Below are positions 34,942 through 44,710 of a DNA stretch of 64,000 nucleotides, piece after piece. Position 1 is the first letter of the stretch; every line of letters starts with the position of its first letter. The notes beneath the pieces were generated by a model. It saw only the letters and a list, made by a program, of their open reading frames with translations. It did not search any database and had not been told where the DNA came from. Origin of the DNA: Primula veris (lineage: Eukaryota; Streptophyta; Magnoliopsida; Ericales; Primulaceae); contig OY821748.1 in the NCBI GenBank assembly GCA_963682055.1, positions 26,314,661 to 26,378,660 of the forward strand, given 5' to 3'. The position numbers and the translations under genes are program-made.

Positions 34942-36500
34942 GGATTCCTCTATATGAGGCAGTCTTTCGCTCACATTCTCTTCTCTCTAAACAACATTAT
35001 TTTTTTCATAGCATTTAGAAACCAGAGAGAACCACCCACCAACAGCTCGATCTTGACTTGTCGCCAGTTTTCGGCGAGTCATCCGAGACGTACCTTGGGA
35101 TCGAAGTGCCAACGCAACCAGAAACATCAAGTTGGTTGTGTGAATATCGGTTAAGGGCATACTGTTAAACAGTAGCCTCGTCTATTTATATTCTGTCAAT
35201 TTCAATTATGTTATTTAAAATTCAGTAATTTACATTTATGTATTTTTTAATTCAGTATTTTTATTTGCTGTACTTAGCTGTAGCTTTTCTATTCTGTTTG
35301 TACATTTATGTAATTTCTTTAAAATTCTGTTTTTTGCTGTAATTTCAATTCTGTAATTTAATTCAGTAATTAGAATAATTTCAATTCAGTCCTGTTATTT
35401 CAATTTCAATCAGAACAGTCCGGATGTTAAGTTTCTACTTTCCAGTCCGGCAGTTTCTATTTATTGCAATTCAGCACATCAGATTATTAATTAATAATAA
35501 TCTGAATAACGTTTGTTTTAATTAATATTCAGTACCTACATGTTGTAATCTATAATTTCAATTTAAATTCGAAATTAATAAAGATTACACTGGTTTTAAT
35601 TATTTCTTTCTAGTTTTTTAATTATTGTTTAATTGTTATTACATACACGGAAAACAACAACATTTACCTGATAGTTTTCGTGTAGGGCATGGGACCACGA
35701 CTCATATCTGCCCCGACTATTACCCTTAACCCGTACCCGGAAAATACCTGACCCGAAATGTAATGTACCTGATAGCATTCGTGTTTCTGGCATACGAGGT
35801 TACCACGGTATCACCTAGGGAATTGATGTCATAGTTTTAAGACTTTATGGTGTTCTGTTAGCTCACAAGTTGGCAGAAACTTTTGCTTGTTTAGATAAAA
35901 ACTAGAATTTTAGTACACGTTAGTTGTACTTATATATATAATTTTATCATATTTCAGATTATACAATTTTTTTTCACTTGTCCTAATTAGGACCCCGAAA
36001 AATACCCATTCCCGGACTCTTAGTTGTATACCTGAACCTTTAATTAAGGGTCTAGGATAGGGTTGGGAACCTAGATCTAAACCCTAACCATTACATTGGG
36101 ACATGTACTTAAATGAGCCTGGACCAATAAGACCATATGAGTACCCCAACTTCCGAGTGGAGTCTGGGGTCGATCGGGTAAATGGTCAGCCGTAAACCCC
36201 TCCTAATTAAGGGATAATATTACATTTTCTCAGATTTTTGTGCAATCTTTGTATTAAATATCTAAATCACACGTGAAGAAGAAGGAACTTAGAAATATGG
36301 TTAGATATATAGCATGAAAGGATACTGGATTGATGAAACTGCTAGATCCTTGAATATAGATTACAACCGTCATTAAAGAATATCAAGAAATTGCATTATC
36401 TATAAGCTTTCCCTGAGCTTTTGAATTTCTAATACCTTGGAGCATCATATTGAACTGTAATCGATGATCAGTTGGAAACTAACAAGCTTAATTTACTTTG
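34942..36500. other. Intergenic DNA, partly of AATTCAGTAATTT-like short repeats
   Basis: From 35160 to 35420 degenerate TTCTGTAATTT and AATTCAGTAATTT motifs recur. At 35660-35700 and 35765-35800 two similar stretches (CCTGATAG.ATTCGTGT) stand in direct orientation. I cannot assign an element or gene. Confidence 0.4.
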
Positions 36501-36511
36501 ATAAACATATC

Positions 36512-36590
36512 GAATTCGATCCAGTGGATATATTTTATCACCGAGCTCATGGTTGTGGACTCATGGATGATAAACTCTTCGAGTGAGTGA
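36512..36590 (-). pseudogene. Fragment like the 3' end of the ZNHIT3-like gene, copy near 36.5 kb
   Basis: On the - strand the segment reads like the last coding exon and the start of the 3' region of the HIT-finger gene at 55.5 kb: Leu-Ser-Ser-Met-Ser-Pro-Gln-Pro-stop against Leu-Ser-Thr-Leu-Ser-Pro-Gln-stop. After the stop come matching GAGCTCGG, CCACTGGATC and TCGATATGTT blocks. No further exon is evident upstream, so it is a decayed piece. Confidence 0.45.
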
Positions 36591-38594
36591 CAACAGTACA
36601 ATCTACATGTTTGTTTTTAGTTGTGTAAAAGTGGATATATTGGTGTCTGGCTTTACTCTTTGTAAACTTAACGCGTATTGAGCATTAAATTTAAACTTAA
36701 AGACCGTAAAATTCAACCACAAAGTTTGTATTTACATTTAGTGCAAGTCTCTTTATCTTAACGTATAGATATAGGCGCTGGCTTGCTGGCACAAGAGAGA
36801 AATGTACGTAGGAGCTAACATCAAGCTTTGCATCCATCTGTCAAATAATTTAAACAGAAAAATCATGAATAGAAGTTAGGAAAAGGAGACGATTGGGAGG
36901 GGGTGGTGAACAGTGGCAACATATAGGAGAAGGAGGTGCAAATGGTTGATGGCGGGGAAGCTGGAGTGGTCTATCTCTTTCTTTGCGCTTTCTGTCTCAT
37001 TTTTTTTTTATGTCGCATGTCGTGTGTGTACATAGTTGAGATACATTTGAACGGATGGACAGATGCCAAGTGAAAATGTGGGAAGCGGCGTAAGTATTTT
37101 TTTTTAAGCAACGTAAGTTTCATGAGACTATGAGAGTAATCATTGGCTAACCCATGCCTCGTGCTCACGATAAGTCACACTCATGTGAACATAGTGAACC
37201 CTATGGAGCTCATCGTTGGTCTTGGAGACAAAGTGCAAATCGGCAATTTTGAATATACAGACAAAATATTTCAAAACCGGATATTTTAGATATATGTAGA
37301 CAAAATATTTCAAAAAGCGTTGTCAGAAATATCTAATAGGTGTGATTAAGTGAAGGCGTCACACTCGGTGACTTGTCGGGGGCAGCGGGCTCCACACTCG
37401 ATGACTGAAATTCTCCATTTTGATATATATAGAAAAAGTCACACGAATATTGTGGGATAAAAACAACTTTATTTATTTATATTTTAAATAAGATCATTTC
37501 TGGATATTGTTAGTTCAACGCAATCTTAATGGTTTGTTGGTTATTAGAACTGAAATGACATTGTATGGTTTAGTTTTATTCCCCAGCTCAATTGTACTTA
37601 TATCATAGAAACATACATGTCTGGCTAGATGCTACAAGTAAAACGACTTTCACACGATTTGAACAGTAAATAATGATTAGAACATCCCCAATTATCTCTA
37701 CGTCCATCTCAAATGAAGGTGTCAATAATTCTTTTTAATTATAGCTACTCAGTAGAGTGCTATAATACTATTGTAAGATGTTTCATGTAAAATAAAAAAA
37801 AATCCACATCATTTACATACCTATAGCCCCAAAACACACAATTTCACCAATCGGGCCAATATGATGCTCATTAAACCAAAATCATTTTGTTTGGTGCAAG
37901 TTTTTTAAATTCCAAGTTTTTTTAAAAAAAATACCACAGTTTTAACTTTTAAGTTGTCACTTGGTAATCATACATTTTTTATAAAAAGGTAATTAGGTAT
38001 TAGAAGTCTCTAAAAGGTGCAATTAAGAGAATGTGCCACTTTTAGTTGCCATCGACAAGTTATGATCATCAACTGCACGCCATTATTAAGGCTAGGAAAC
38101 GGACTATTCACAATTTTTTTTATTTTTTTACATAGGATTGCTTTCTATTTTTCCAATTTGGCTAGTGATGTTCATTAAAACCGAATAAATATTGTACGGT
38201 GTTAGTATAGTGTCATTAAAATGCTGAAAAAGGTGGTTATATAGCAGGATCGAAGTAACTAGCATTATTCTTCAAAAAAATAAAATAAAATAGCTAGGTA
38301 TTAGATGCAATTAAGTGAACGCCTTGCTACTACTGGCCAAGGCCTATTTTTTTTTTTTAAATCAACATTGGCATACTAATTATTATTATAAATAATATCC
38401 GCATATAATACAAGAGTCGCTATACTTGGAACAGGCTCCAAAGGCTAAGAAAAAAAAATAATACATAGCTCACAATGCCTTATATACCCAAAACCAATTT
38501 AAATCATCCCACAACAGAAAAGTTAAAAAGAATCCAACAAGCAGTAAATACAAAATATATTCATCACAACTGACTAAATAAAAATTGAAATATT
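36591..38594. other. AT-rich intergenic DNA
   Basis: About 2 kb without a gene that I can support. Around 37640-37720 it repeats sequence seen near 34053. A frame at 36971-37168 on the - strand has no recognisable features. Confidence 0.45.
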
Positions 38595-38900
38595 GTCGTG
38601 CAAACCAATCACTAACAGACGATACAGAAGCTAATTAACTGATGGTCGCAGAAAATAGCATAAAATAATCAAATAGGAGTACACGAAATGGTTAAAATGG
38701 TCTACTCAACACAGCTCAAGATAACACTATCGAGGTGCCAACACACTAATAAATTCGATTAAAGTATAAGTCAGCCGAGACCGATGACCCAAAATATTAA
38801 TCCAACAACTGCAAACGACTGCAATACACTCACTTCTAAATCAAGACCGAAAGGGTATAATACAAAAATGTAGTAGAAATAATCGCACAATACAAAAAAC
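38595..38900 (+). repeat. Dispersed repeat, copy B (inverse to 18794-19150)
   Basis: This matches copy A in opposite orientation over about 300 bases. Part of it (ATCG.GGTGCCAA.ACACTA...ATTCGATT.AAAG) appears a third time at about 39187-39232. The class is unknown. Confidence 0.6.
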
Positions 38901-39241
38901 TACATATACGAAAAAGGACAAACGTAGATAATCAAGCAAAATAAACACCCATATCAGCTAACCACATGACAAGCTCCGTCACAACTCAATTATAGACTAT
39001 CGAATCAAGATCAAGCATATTTACGGCTAAACGGAAAAAATAAAAGAGTACATAACTTGTCGGTTTGATTCACATAATACCATAACAAAGAATTTAAAAG
39101 CAAATTGCAACCTATAAAAGAGCACATAACCTGTCAGGATTAATAAGGAGGCATATGTTTCGAATTTGCACGGCTCGTAAAGCCTCATCGGGGTGCCAAA
39201 ACACTAGTGATATTCGATTTAAAGATGTCTATAGTAGCAAA
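38901..39241. other. AT-rich spacer with a partial third copy of the dispersed repeat
   Basis: About 340 bases with no gene. The stretch 39187-39232 is the partial third copy mentioned for copy B. Confidence 0.4.
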
Positions 39242-39268
39242 CCCCCCCCCCCCCCCCCCCCCCCCCCC
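39242..39268. repeat. Poly-C run (27 bases)
   Basis: An uninterrupted C run. The length may be unreliable because long C/G homopolymers are hard to sequence and assemble. Confidence 0.9.
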
Positions 39269-39399
39269 AAACGTCACCAAAAATTCATAACCGCAAACCA
39301 GCCATAATTGTCGTAAATAATTAGAAACCCACACAATTAGCAAAAGACCCAAAATCAAACGTCAACAGTGGTCATCGAAAAACTATAGTATATGTGTGA

Positions 39400-39603
39400 G
39401 CATGTAAAAAGGAGAGGCAATGGGTGATTGAAAAGAAAAGAGGGAGAGGGTGAGAGGATAGGAAGAAGATGAGTGGAGGTTGCATCTCCACCACCTTTAA
39501 ACGGAGGTGACGGTTCGAAAAAAAGGAAGAGGCGGGTGGTTGGGTTAGTGGAAGAAATGAGGGAGGGGATGGGAGAATTGAAAGGGAAAAGGGAAAAAGG
39601 GAA

Positions 39604-39634
<31 letters not shown>

Positions 39635-39780
39635 GGCGGTGACAATGCCCGGAGGCAGGAGATCGACATCGCCGTCCCCCGCCCCGGACGACGGCTGGTA
39701 TGGGAGCTAGGGTTTTGGGGGAGTGTTTTTTTTTTTTTTTTTTGGGGGGGGGGGGAGGGGGGGTAAGTGTTGATTTTGTG
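39400..39780. other. GC/purine-rich segment with poly-G runs, gene-like but unassigned
   Basis: The + strand is strongly G/A-rich, with about 30 consecutive G at 39604-39633, a T run at 39726-39743 and G runs at 39744-39763. Read on the - strand it looks like the 5' region of a plant gene or element (AACCCTAG, CCGTCGTCC, ATG at about 39669, Pro-rich frame of 104 codons). The proline stretch comes from the homopolymer. I see no domain and no downstream exons, so I do not call a gene. Confidence 0.4.
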
Positions 39781-39954
39781 GCACTACTTGAGTTTGGCCA
39801 GACCTAAACATCATATGGGGTGGAGGCCTCGACAAAGATGTATGAGGTTATAAGCTATCGTTATATGTATATTTTGGCAATGATATGAAGCGATCGATTA
39901 GAATATACTACATATAATTTGGTTATTGAACATATGTTACAACAATACACTATA
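39781..39954. other. AT-rich spacer
   Basis: No gene or repeat that I can support. Confidence 0.4.
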
Positions 39955-40197
39955 ACTTTTCTAAGCACATCCATTTAGATCTAGTGGCTTCTTCAGCTAT
40001 TTATCGAGCTCATTGTTGCGGACTTATCTTTGATGAAATCTGCATAATCAAGCTTTTGAAATAATGTAATTTTGTTTACCATAAGACAGTAATGGTTAAT
40101 AAAAGATCAAGGGAATTAGAATTTTTAAGACAATGACTTCAAAGACATAAAGTTAAAGATGACTTTTCTAGATCAATATGCGGAGTTCCTTTTAAAG
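39955..40197 (-). pseudogene. Truncated copy of the 3' end of the ZNHIT3-like gene
   Basis: On the - strand, TGCAG (acceptor) is followed by an exon at 40010..40039 reading Ile-Ser-Ser-Lys-Ile-Ser-Pro-Gln-Gln-stop. This matches the last exon of the gene at 55.5 kb, including the 3' region after it (TAGCTGAAGAAGCCACTAGATC). The preceding intron and part of the penultimate exon (about 40159-40197, TCCGCAT) are also recognisable. Similarity stops where the copia solo LTR begins. The rest of the gene copy is absent from the window. Confidence 0.6.
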
Positions 40198-40202
40198 ACT
40201 CT
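40198..40202. repeat. Target-site duplication ACTCT, left of solo LTR
   Basis: 5-bp direct repeat with 41397-41401, directly outside the TG...CA ends of the solo LTR. Confidence 0.8.
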
Positions 40203-41396
40203 TGTTGAAACATGGGGTTCAATAATTGATTTTGATTATAATTTTGATTATGTTTTTAATGATTTTACGATTTCTCTATTTCGATGATATAATGCTTGTT
40301 TTTTCCAAAAAGAGAATTTTTAAATTGCAGAATGCTAGAAAGATAGAGCTCGGAAAAACGAAGCCACAGGTTCAAGCGGAACCAGAATCGGAGCTAAAAC
40401 GAAGAAGTTATGGGCTTTCGAAGAAGACCGGAAAAACTGCCAGAAGAACAGTCGACCGATCGACTGTACAAAAACGACCGATCGTTTTTGTACAGATTTC
40501 TTCCAGTGAGTAGGTCGAATATACGACCGATCGTTTTTCAGAAACGACCGATCGTTTTCTGGAAAACGACCGATCGACTGTAGAAAACGACCGATCGTTT
40601 TCTGCAGTTTTCGAAAACAGCTTTTCAGCTTATTCTGGAAAATAGCTGTTAAAACTCTCAACGGTCATAACCCAGAAAAACAGACTTTGCTGTTATATAT
40701 ACCACCTCAAATCTCTCTCCAAACTCACCAATCAACACACTAATTATCATCCTTCAATCCCTATATACAAAACCCTAAATATCACCATTTTGGTGTATAT
40801 ACTCAAAAGAGGGAAAATTGTAGATAAAGAGATACAAGCTCCAACAAAGATCAAACATCATCGAAACCACATATTAGCTTATTTTAGAAGCAATCGATTG
40901 TGGGTGTTGTTTCAATTTTCGATAAAATTGTAACGAGTATTTTATAAACTCATTTTTGTGAGCGAGTGATCGGGTAGAGGCTTTGTAAGCAAGTGAAGCT
41001 TAAAAGTTTTAGGTCTTTTCATTTCGGGACACTCATAAAGTGAGGGGGAGCTTAATCGGTTGATTAGCTCGATAGGATTGTAATATCCGTAAGAAGAGTT
41101 TTTAGTGAAATACTCGGTAGTACCGAGGAGAGGACGTAGGCCGTTTGCCGAACCTCTATAAATCTTGGTGTCATCTTCTTTCCCTAAACTTTTACTTTCC
41201 GCAACTTTGTTATTGCTTATATTCTTGCTTGCGTTTATGATTTCTAGCATTTCATTAAGTTTATTAAACGCTTAAGTTTAGAATTTGCATAAGTTGGGTG
41301 GTTAGTTGCATAGAATTTTAATTAGGCGAAAATCGCCATAAACCTTATTCACCCCCCCCCCCCCCCTCTCCCCTAAGGTTAGCACACGGGCCAACA
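40203..41396 (+). mobile_element. Solo LTR of a Ty1/copia retrotransposon
   Basis: The 1,194-bp segment starts TGTTGAAAC and ends GGGCCAACA, with the same ACTCT on both sides, so it is a complete LTR left after recombination between two LTRs. The 3' part (ACTCGGTAGTACCGAGGAG, TTGCCGAACCTCTATAAATC, TTCACCCCCC run, GTTAGCACACGGGCC) matches the style of copia LTR ends known from plants. There is no primer-binding site or coding region beside it. It carries six CGACCGATCG motifs in its upstream half and a 15-base C run at 41352-41366. Confidence 0.85.
40453..40597. repeat. Cluster of six CGACCGATCG motifs in the LTR
   Basis: The motif starts at 40453, 40475, 40524, 40545, 40567 and 40588, mostly followed by TTTT. 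Spacings are 22, 49, 21, 22 and 21 bases, close to two helical turns (one gap is longer). Such phased direct repeats in an LTR U3 part often bind transcription factors; none is known to me for this motif. Confidence 0.85.
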
Positions 41397-41401
41397 ACTC
41401 T
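41397..41401. repeat. Target-site duplication ACTCT, right of solo LTR
   Basis: Partner of 40198-40202. It overlaps the first base of the gypsy 5' LTR remnant, so the solo LTR landed at or within three bases of that element's end. Confidence 0.8.
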
Positions 41402-41672
41402 GATAGAGGTTAAAAATTTGGGTTAAGACCTTGCAGCGATTGTAGCACACGCGGTATGAAACCTAGCAATAAAGACGGAGTTAATGAGCATTTAATGACC
41501 CCATCGAGGGAAGCAGATAGGGTTCTGAACCCGCTTCACTCGTCGAGGAGCTTATCACCGAGATATCCTCTAAAAGATACTCATGTATCTAAGACAATCA
41601 ATCAGATATTCCATAAAAGAAAGAGGACACCAAATCTATACGGACATATTTCATAAATATAGTGTCAGACCC
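41401..41672 (+). repeat. 5' LTR remnant of the gypsy element
   Basis: First about 270 bases of the LTR, matching 43244-43514. It breaks off at CAGACCCTC, where the 3' copy continues for several hundred bases. Confidence 0.75.
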
Positions 41673-41839
41673 TCTTCCCAGAGAAGAAGAGCCCTCGAGG
41701 AGACACCCTCTTCTCGAGAAAGGAGAACTATCATCAACTACACCGAAGAAATCAGAGGGAGGTAGAGGTACATGACCCGAAGGGGTTCGGACATAAAAGA
41801 CTATTTGAGAACAAGTCCTTCTGCCCCAATGTCATAAAA

Positions 41840-42560
41840 GATCAGGGATGTTTACCGCCCAAGAGGAAACAGAAGGCATGTCCTCAACACCTATGATGGA
41901 ACCTTCTGCCCCAATGCACATATGGACTATTACCGATGAGTCATGGCTGAGTGATCTAAGGATCGAGATTGGCTCACTAAGGTGTTCCCCACCACTGTTG
42001 GGGAAGCCGGTACAGATTGGATACAAACCCTACCAAATGGGTACATTCGGTGTTGGGACAACCTGATGAAGGCCTTTCTCGATCGGTTCAAGCTAGGCAT
42101 AAGGAAAAAGCCGGAGGCTGACCAACTCATCCGCATCTGTATGAAGGAATGAGAGTCCATGGGCTCCTACTAAAAACGATTCCGGGATCTATATCACAAG
42201 ATCGAGAGATGTCTGACAAACATAGCAATCTCAGCCTTCAGACAATGTCTTCCCTTGGAGCACCCCACCAGACTAAGCATTGTCACCACTCGTCCGAGAA
42301 CCTGGACAGAGGTGGAATGCATGGCCGAGGAGCAAGAGAATTGAGAAGAGAAATTGGACACCTCGACCATCAAAAATAAAGCCACGGCCCCCGCCAAGAG
42401 ATCCGAATCATCGGGATATTACTCAAGAGCTAGAGACAATCGAAGGATAAACCAAGTCTCCAAGGAGCCCCGCTCTAGAGCAAGAGAAGACAGGCCCAAA
42501 CCTCTGTCATTCGAGCTGAACAATGAGGTATGGGTGCTGTTAAAAGATAATAACGAACTC
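41840..42560 (+). pseudogene. Ty3/gypsy gag remnant
   Basis: Gag forms the particle of the retrotransposon. From about 41960 the + strand has a frame with the retrotransposon-gag pattern: FPTTVGEAGTDWIQTLP, then WDNLMKAFLDRFKLG, then ADQLIRICMKE, a stop, and SYxKRFRDLYHKI. Several stops and shifts follow. A basic Arg/Ser-rich stretch continues to about 42520 in another frame. The order agrees with the known gag fold; no intact frame survives. Confidence 0.65.
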
Positions 42561-43230
42561 ACACAAGGAATAAATCTCTGCAATGATGAGAAGGTACCCA
42601 AGTTTAAGTGTTTTTGTAGAAGTGGAAGAAGTGGAAAAGTGTGTAAATCGTCAAAGGGCCCACTACTACCATCAATAGCAGTAAAAAGCATGCATCATCT
42701 TTTGGGCGTGGCCATGTGTCAGCATCCTATAAGCGACAAGCTCTCCATCTCCCCACTACGCCATCAAATAACTCGTGTGAGGTGCAACCGATAATGCCAG
42801 ATTCCCACGAAAATCAAAGAGCAGACTCTTCCCCTTGTCAGCGAAGAGAACGTGTCTTGAGAAGGGGGAGAACATCATCGAATAAGTCGGTGGCCTACGA
42901 CCCCTCCTTTCCTGATTGTTGTTTCTAAGGAAATTGTTATATCACTCGACGAGTGAGATCTCAAACAAGTAAGAACTCTTAGCACGGATCAAGATATTTG
43001 CTCCACCTCTCATGCCGAATTCAAGGGCAACTGGCGTGAAAAATGGATGCCCCGTGGGATTCAAAGCTCTTACCGTTTGCTGAGGAATGGCGTGAAGGGG
43101 AGTACGATTTAGGATAAGACTGAGAACTCTAATGAGCCGAGGATCTCCCAAGGAGATAAATAAAACAAGAGCTCCAAGATAAAGAACAAGGACTTCAAAA
43201 CAGCGAGAGTTCGATCCTCGCACTCCCACA
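42561..43230 (+). other. Non-coding or decayed interior of the gypsy element
   Basis: No pol domain is recognisable between the gag remnant and the polypurine tract. The short distance shows a large internal deletion or a non-autonomous element. Confidence 0.55.
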
Positions 43231-43240
43231 GTTGGGGAGA

Positions 43241-43976
43241 TGTTGATGGAGGTTAAAAATTTGGGTTAGGATCTTGCAGCGATTGTAGCACATGCGGTCC
43301 GAAACCTAGCAATAAAGACGGAATTAATGAGCATTTAATGACCTCATAGAGGGGAGCAGATGTGGTTCTGAACCCGCTTCCCTCACCGAGAAGCTTATCA
43401 GGGAGATATCCTCTAAAAGATACTCATGTATCTAAGATAATCAACCAGATATTCCATAAAATAAAGAGGACACCAAATCTATACAGACATATTTTATAAA
43501 TATAGGGTCAAACCCTTAAAGGTACGTTCCTTAAGCGCAAATGAAAACATATCAGGCAGCAAAACTAAAAGATAGACGAGAAGCCCACGTCAGGGCTTCC
43601 TCGCCGAGTGATATTTGACTATCCGAAGGTATAAACCTATAAGATCAATGCCTGCAAAGGCTAACAAAAGAGACATGGTCTATTGGAAGAGTTCCTCTTG
43701 CCTGCGGGGAGAAGCGGGGTCGCCCATTCGGACCAGCCAAGTCGGTGGAAAGATATATAAGATATAGCAGAATATATTCCAGCATGGCATTAGAGAAACG
43801 AAAGATATGAAGAAAACGTGATTGATAATATCATATCAATAACAAAAGATACACCTTTAATTGCCTCCACCGCCTATATAAGAGGCTTATAATCCAAAAA
43901 GGAGATCATCGTAATCTATACGAACTCAGACATACACTTAATTACCAGGTATTATTAACCCTACTTTCATTCAATA
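43241..43976 (+). repeat. 3' LTR of the gypsy element, part left of the Cassandra insertion
   Basis: Starts TGTTGATGG after the polypurine tract. It includes the TATA-like box near 43873 and runs to TTTCATTCAATA, where Cassandra is inserted. It resumes at 44660 with CATATTTACATTCACTTT. Confidence 0.7.
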
Positions 43977-44268
43977 TGTAACGACTCGGCCCCACGGACC
44001 GAACCGTCACGCCCGTATCAACAATATTGTCCGCTTTGGCACAACTTCCTAGGGGGGTCACCCATCCTGGTACTACTCCAAGCTAAGCACGGTTAACTGT
44101 GGAGTTCCGTCCTCACTATTATGTCGCACGGCTTTAAAAGACCTTATTGATAGAAAATGGATCTTTTAAACTCATATACCATACGAATACTCTCATATCT
44201 GGGCGATGTGAGACTGACGCACAACATCGCACCACAGAAATTCCTTCCGGGAAATCTGGGTCGTCACA
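43977..44268 (-). repeat. Cassandra LTR (downstream LTR in element orientation)
   Basis: On + it starts TGTAACGACTCGG and ends GGTCGTCACA. The 5S-like part lies at about 44046-44108; read on the - strand it contains GTTAACCGTGCTTAG and GTACCAGGATGGGTGACC. Confidence 0.9.
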
Positions 44269-44362
44269 ATCACCCTCCCTTTAGGCACGACGTCCTTCAG
44301 GGGCCCACACACACACGTGCTAGTCCCCATATTTCTGGCCAGATAGAGGCTCTGATACCATC

Positions 44363-44654
44363 TATAACGACTCGGCCCCACGGATTGAACCGCCTCGTCC
44401 ATATCAACAATATTGTTCGCTTTGGCATAACTTCCCAGGGGGATCACTCATCCTGGTACTACTCAAAGCTAAGCACGCTTAACTGTGAAGTTTCGTCCTC
44501 GCTATTGTGCCGCACGGCGTTAAAAGGTCTTGTTGATAGTAAATGTATCTTTTAAACTCATATACCATATGGGTACTCTCATATCTGGACGATGTGGGAC
44601 TGACGCACAACACCGCACCATAGAAATTTCTTCCGAAAAATCTAGGTCGTCACA
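44363..44654 (-). repeat. Cassandra LTR (upstream LTR in element orientation)
   Basis: On + it starts TATAACGACTCGG (TG to TA change at the very end) and ends GGTCGTCACA. The 5S-like part lies at about 44430-44490 (GTTAAGCGTGCTTTGAGTAG, then CCAGGATGAGTGATC), with base changes in the C box compared with the other LTR. Confidence 0.9.
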
Positions 44655-44710
44655 CAATACATATTTACATTCACTTTAAAAAACCTTCTCACTGCTCCGA
44701 TATGCAGAGG

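Larger units (their letters stand above)
43977..44654 (-). mobile_element. Cassandra TRIM retrotransposon, complete, with 5S rRNA-like LTRs
   Basis: A 678-bp element on the - strand. Two LTRs of 292 bp (43977-44268 and 44363-44654) enclose about 94 bases. On the - strand the inner region begins after the upstream LTR with the primer-binding site TGGTATCAGAGCC (44348-44360, matching initiator-tRNA-Met-primed elements) and ends with the polypurine AAAGGGAGGGTG (about 44271-44282). It is flanked by CAATA on both sides (43972-43976 and 44655-44659). Each LTR carries a 5S rRNA-like stretch with the internal pol III control elements, the Cassandra hallmark. The element has no genes and must be moved by proteins of other elements. 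By eye the LTRs differ at roughly a tenth of positions, so the insertion is not recent. Confidence 0.93.
41401..44710 (+). mobile_element. Decayed Ty3/gypsy LTR retrotransposon with internal deletions
   Basis: A direct repeat (41401-41672 and 43244-43514: GGTTAAAAATTTGGGTTA, AGCGATTGTAGCACA, CATTTAATGACC, TCCTCTAAAAGATACTCATG) marks a 5' and a 3' LTR. The 3' LTR begins TGTTGATGG at 43241, directly after a polypurine tract (GTTGGGGAGA, 43231-43240), and has a TATA-like CCTATATAAGAGG at about 43873. The 5' LTR is cut short at about 41672. Between them is a gag-like region but no protease, RT or integrase. The 3' LTR continues on the right of an inserted Cassandra element (from 44660) and fades near 44700, where the typical LTR end is missing. 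The right border is approximate. Confidence 0.75.

Noticed and set aside
39355..39766. Pro-rich or Gly-rich proteins on either strand
   Set aside because: The residues come from a homopolymer of about 30 G/C. There is no domain, and the length of the run is uncertain.
43200..43232. tRNA-like T-arm (GAGAGTTCGATCCTCGC) before the gypsy 3' LTR
   Set aside because: No matching acceptor, D-arm or anticodon arm lies at the right distance upstream. The motif lies just before a polypurine tract inside a retrotransposon.
44046..44108. 5S rRNA gene
   Set aside because: Only the internal part of 5S is similar, and it is embedded in LTRs with a primer-binding site and polypurine tract. It belongs to Cassandra.
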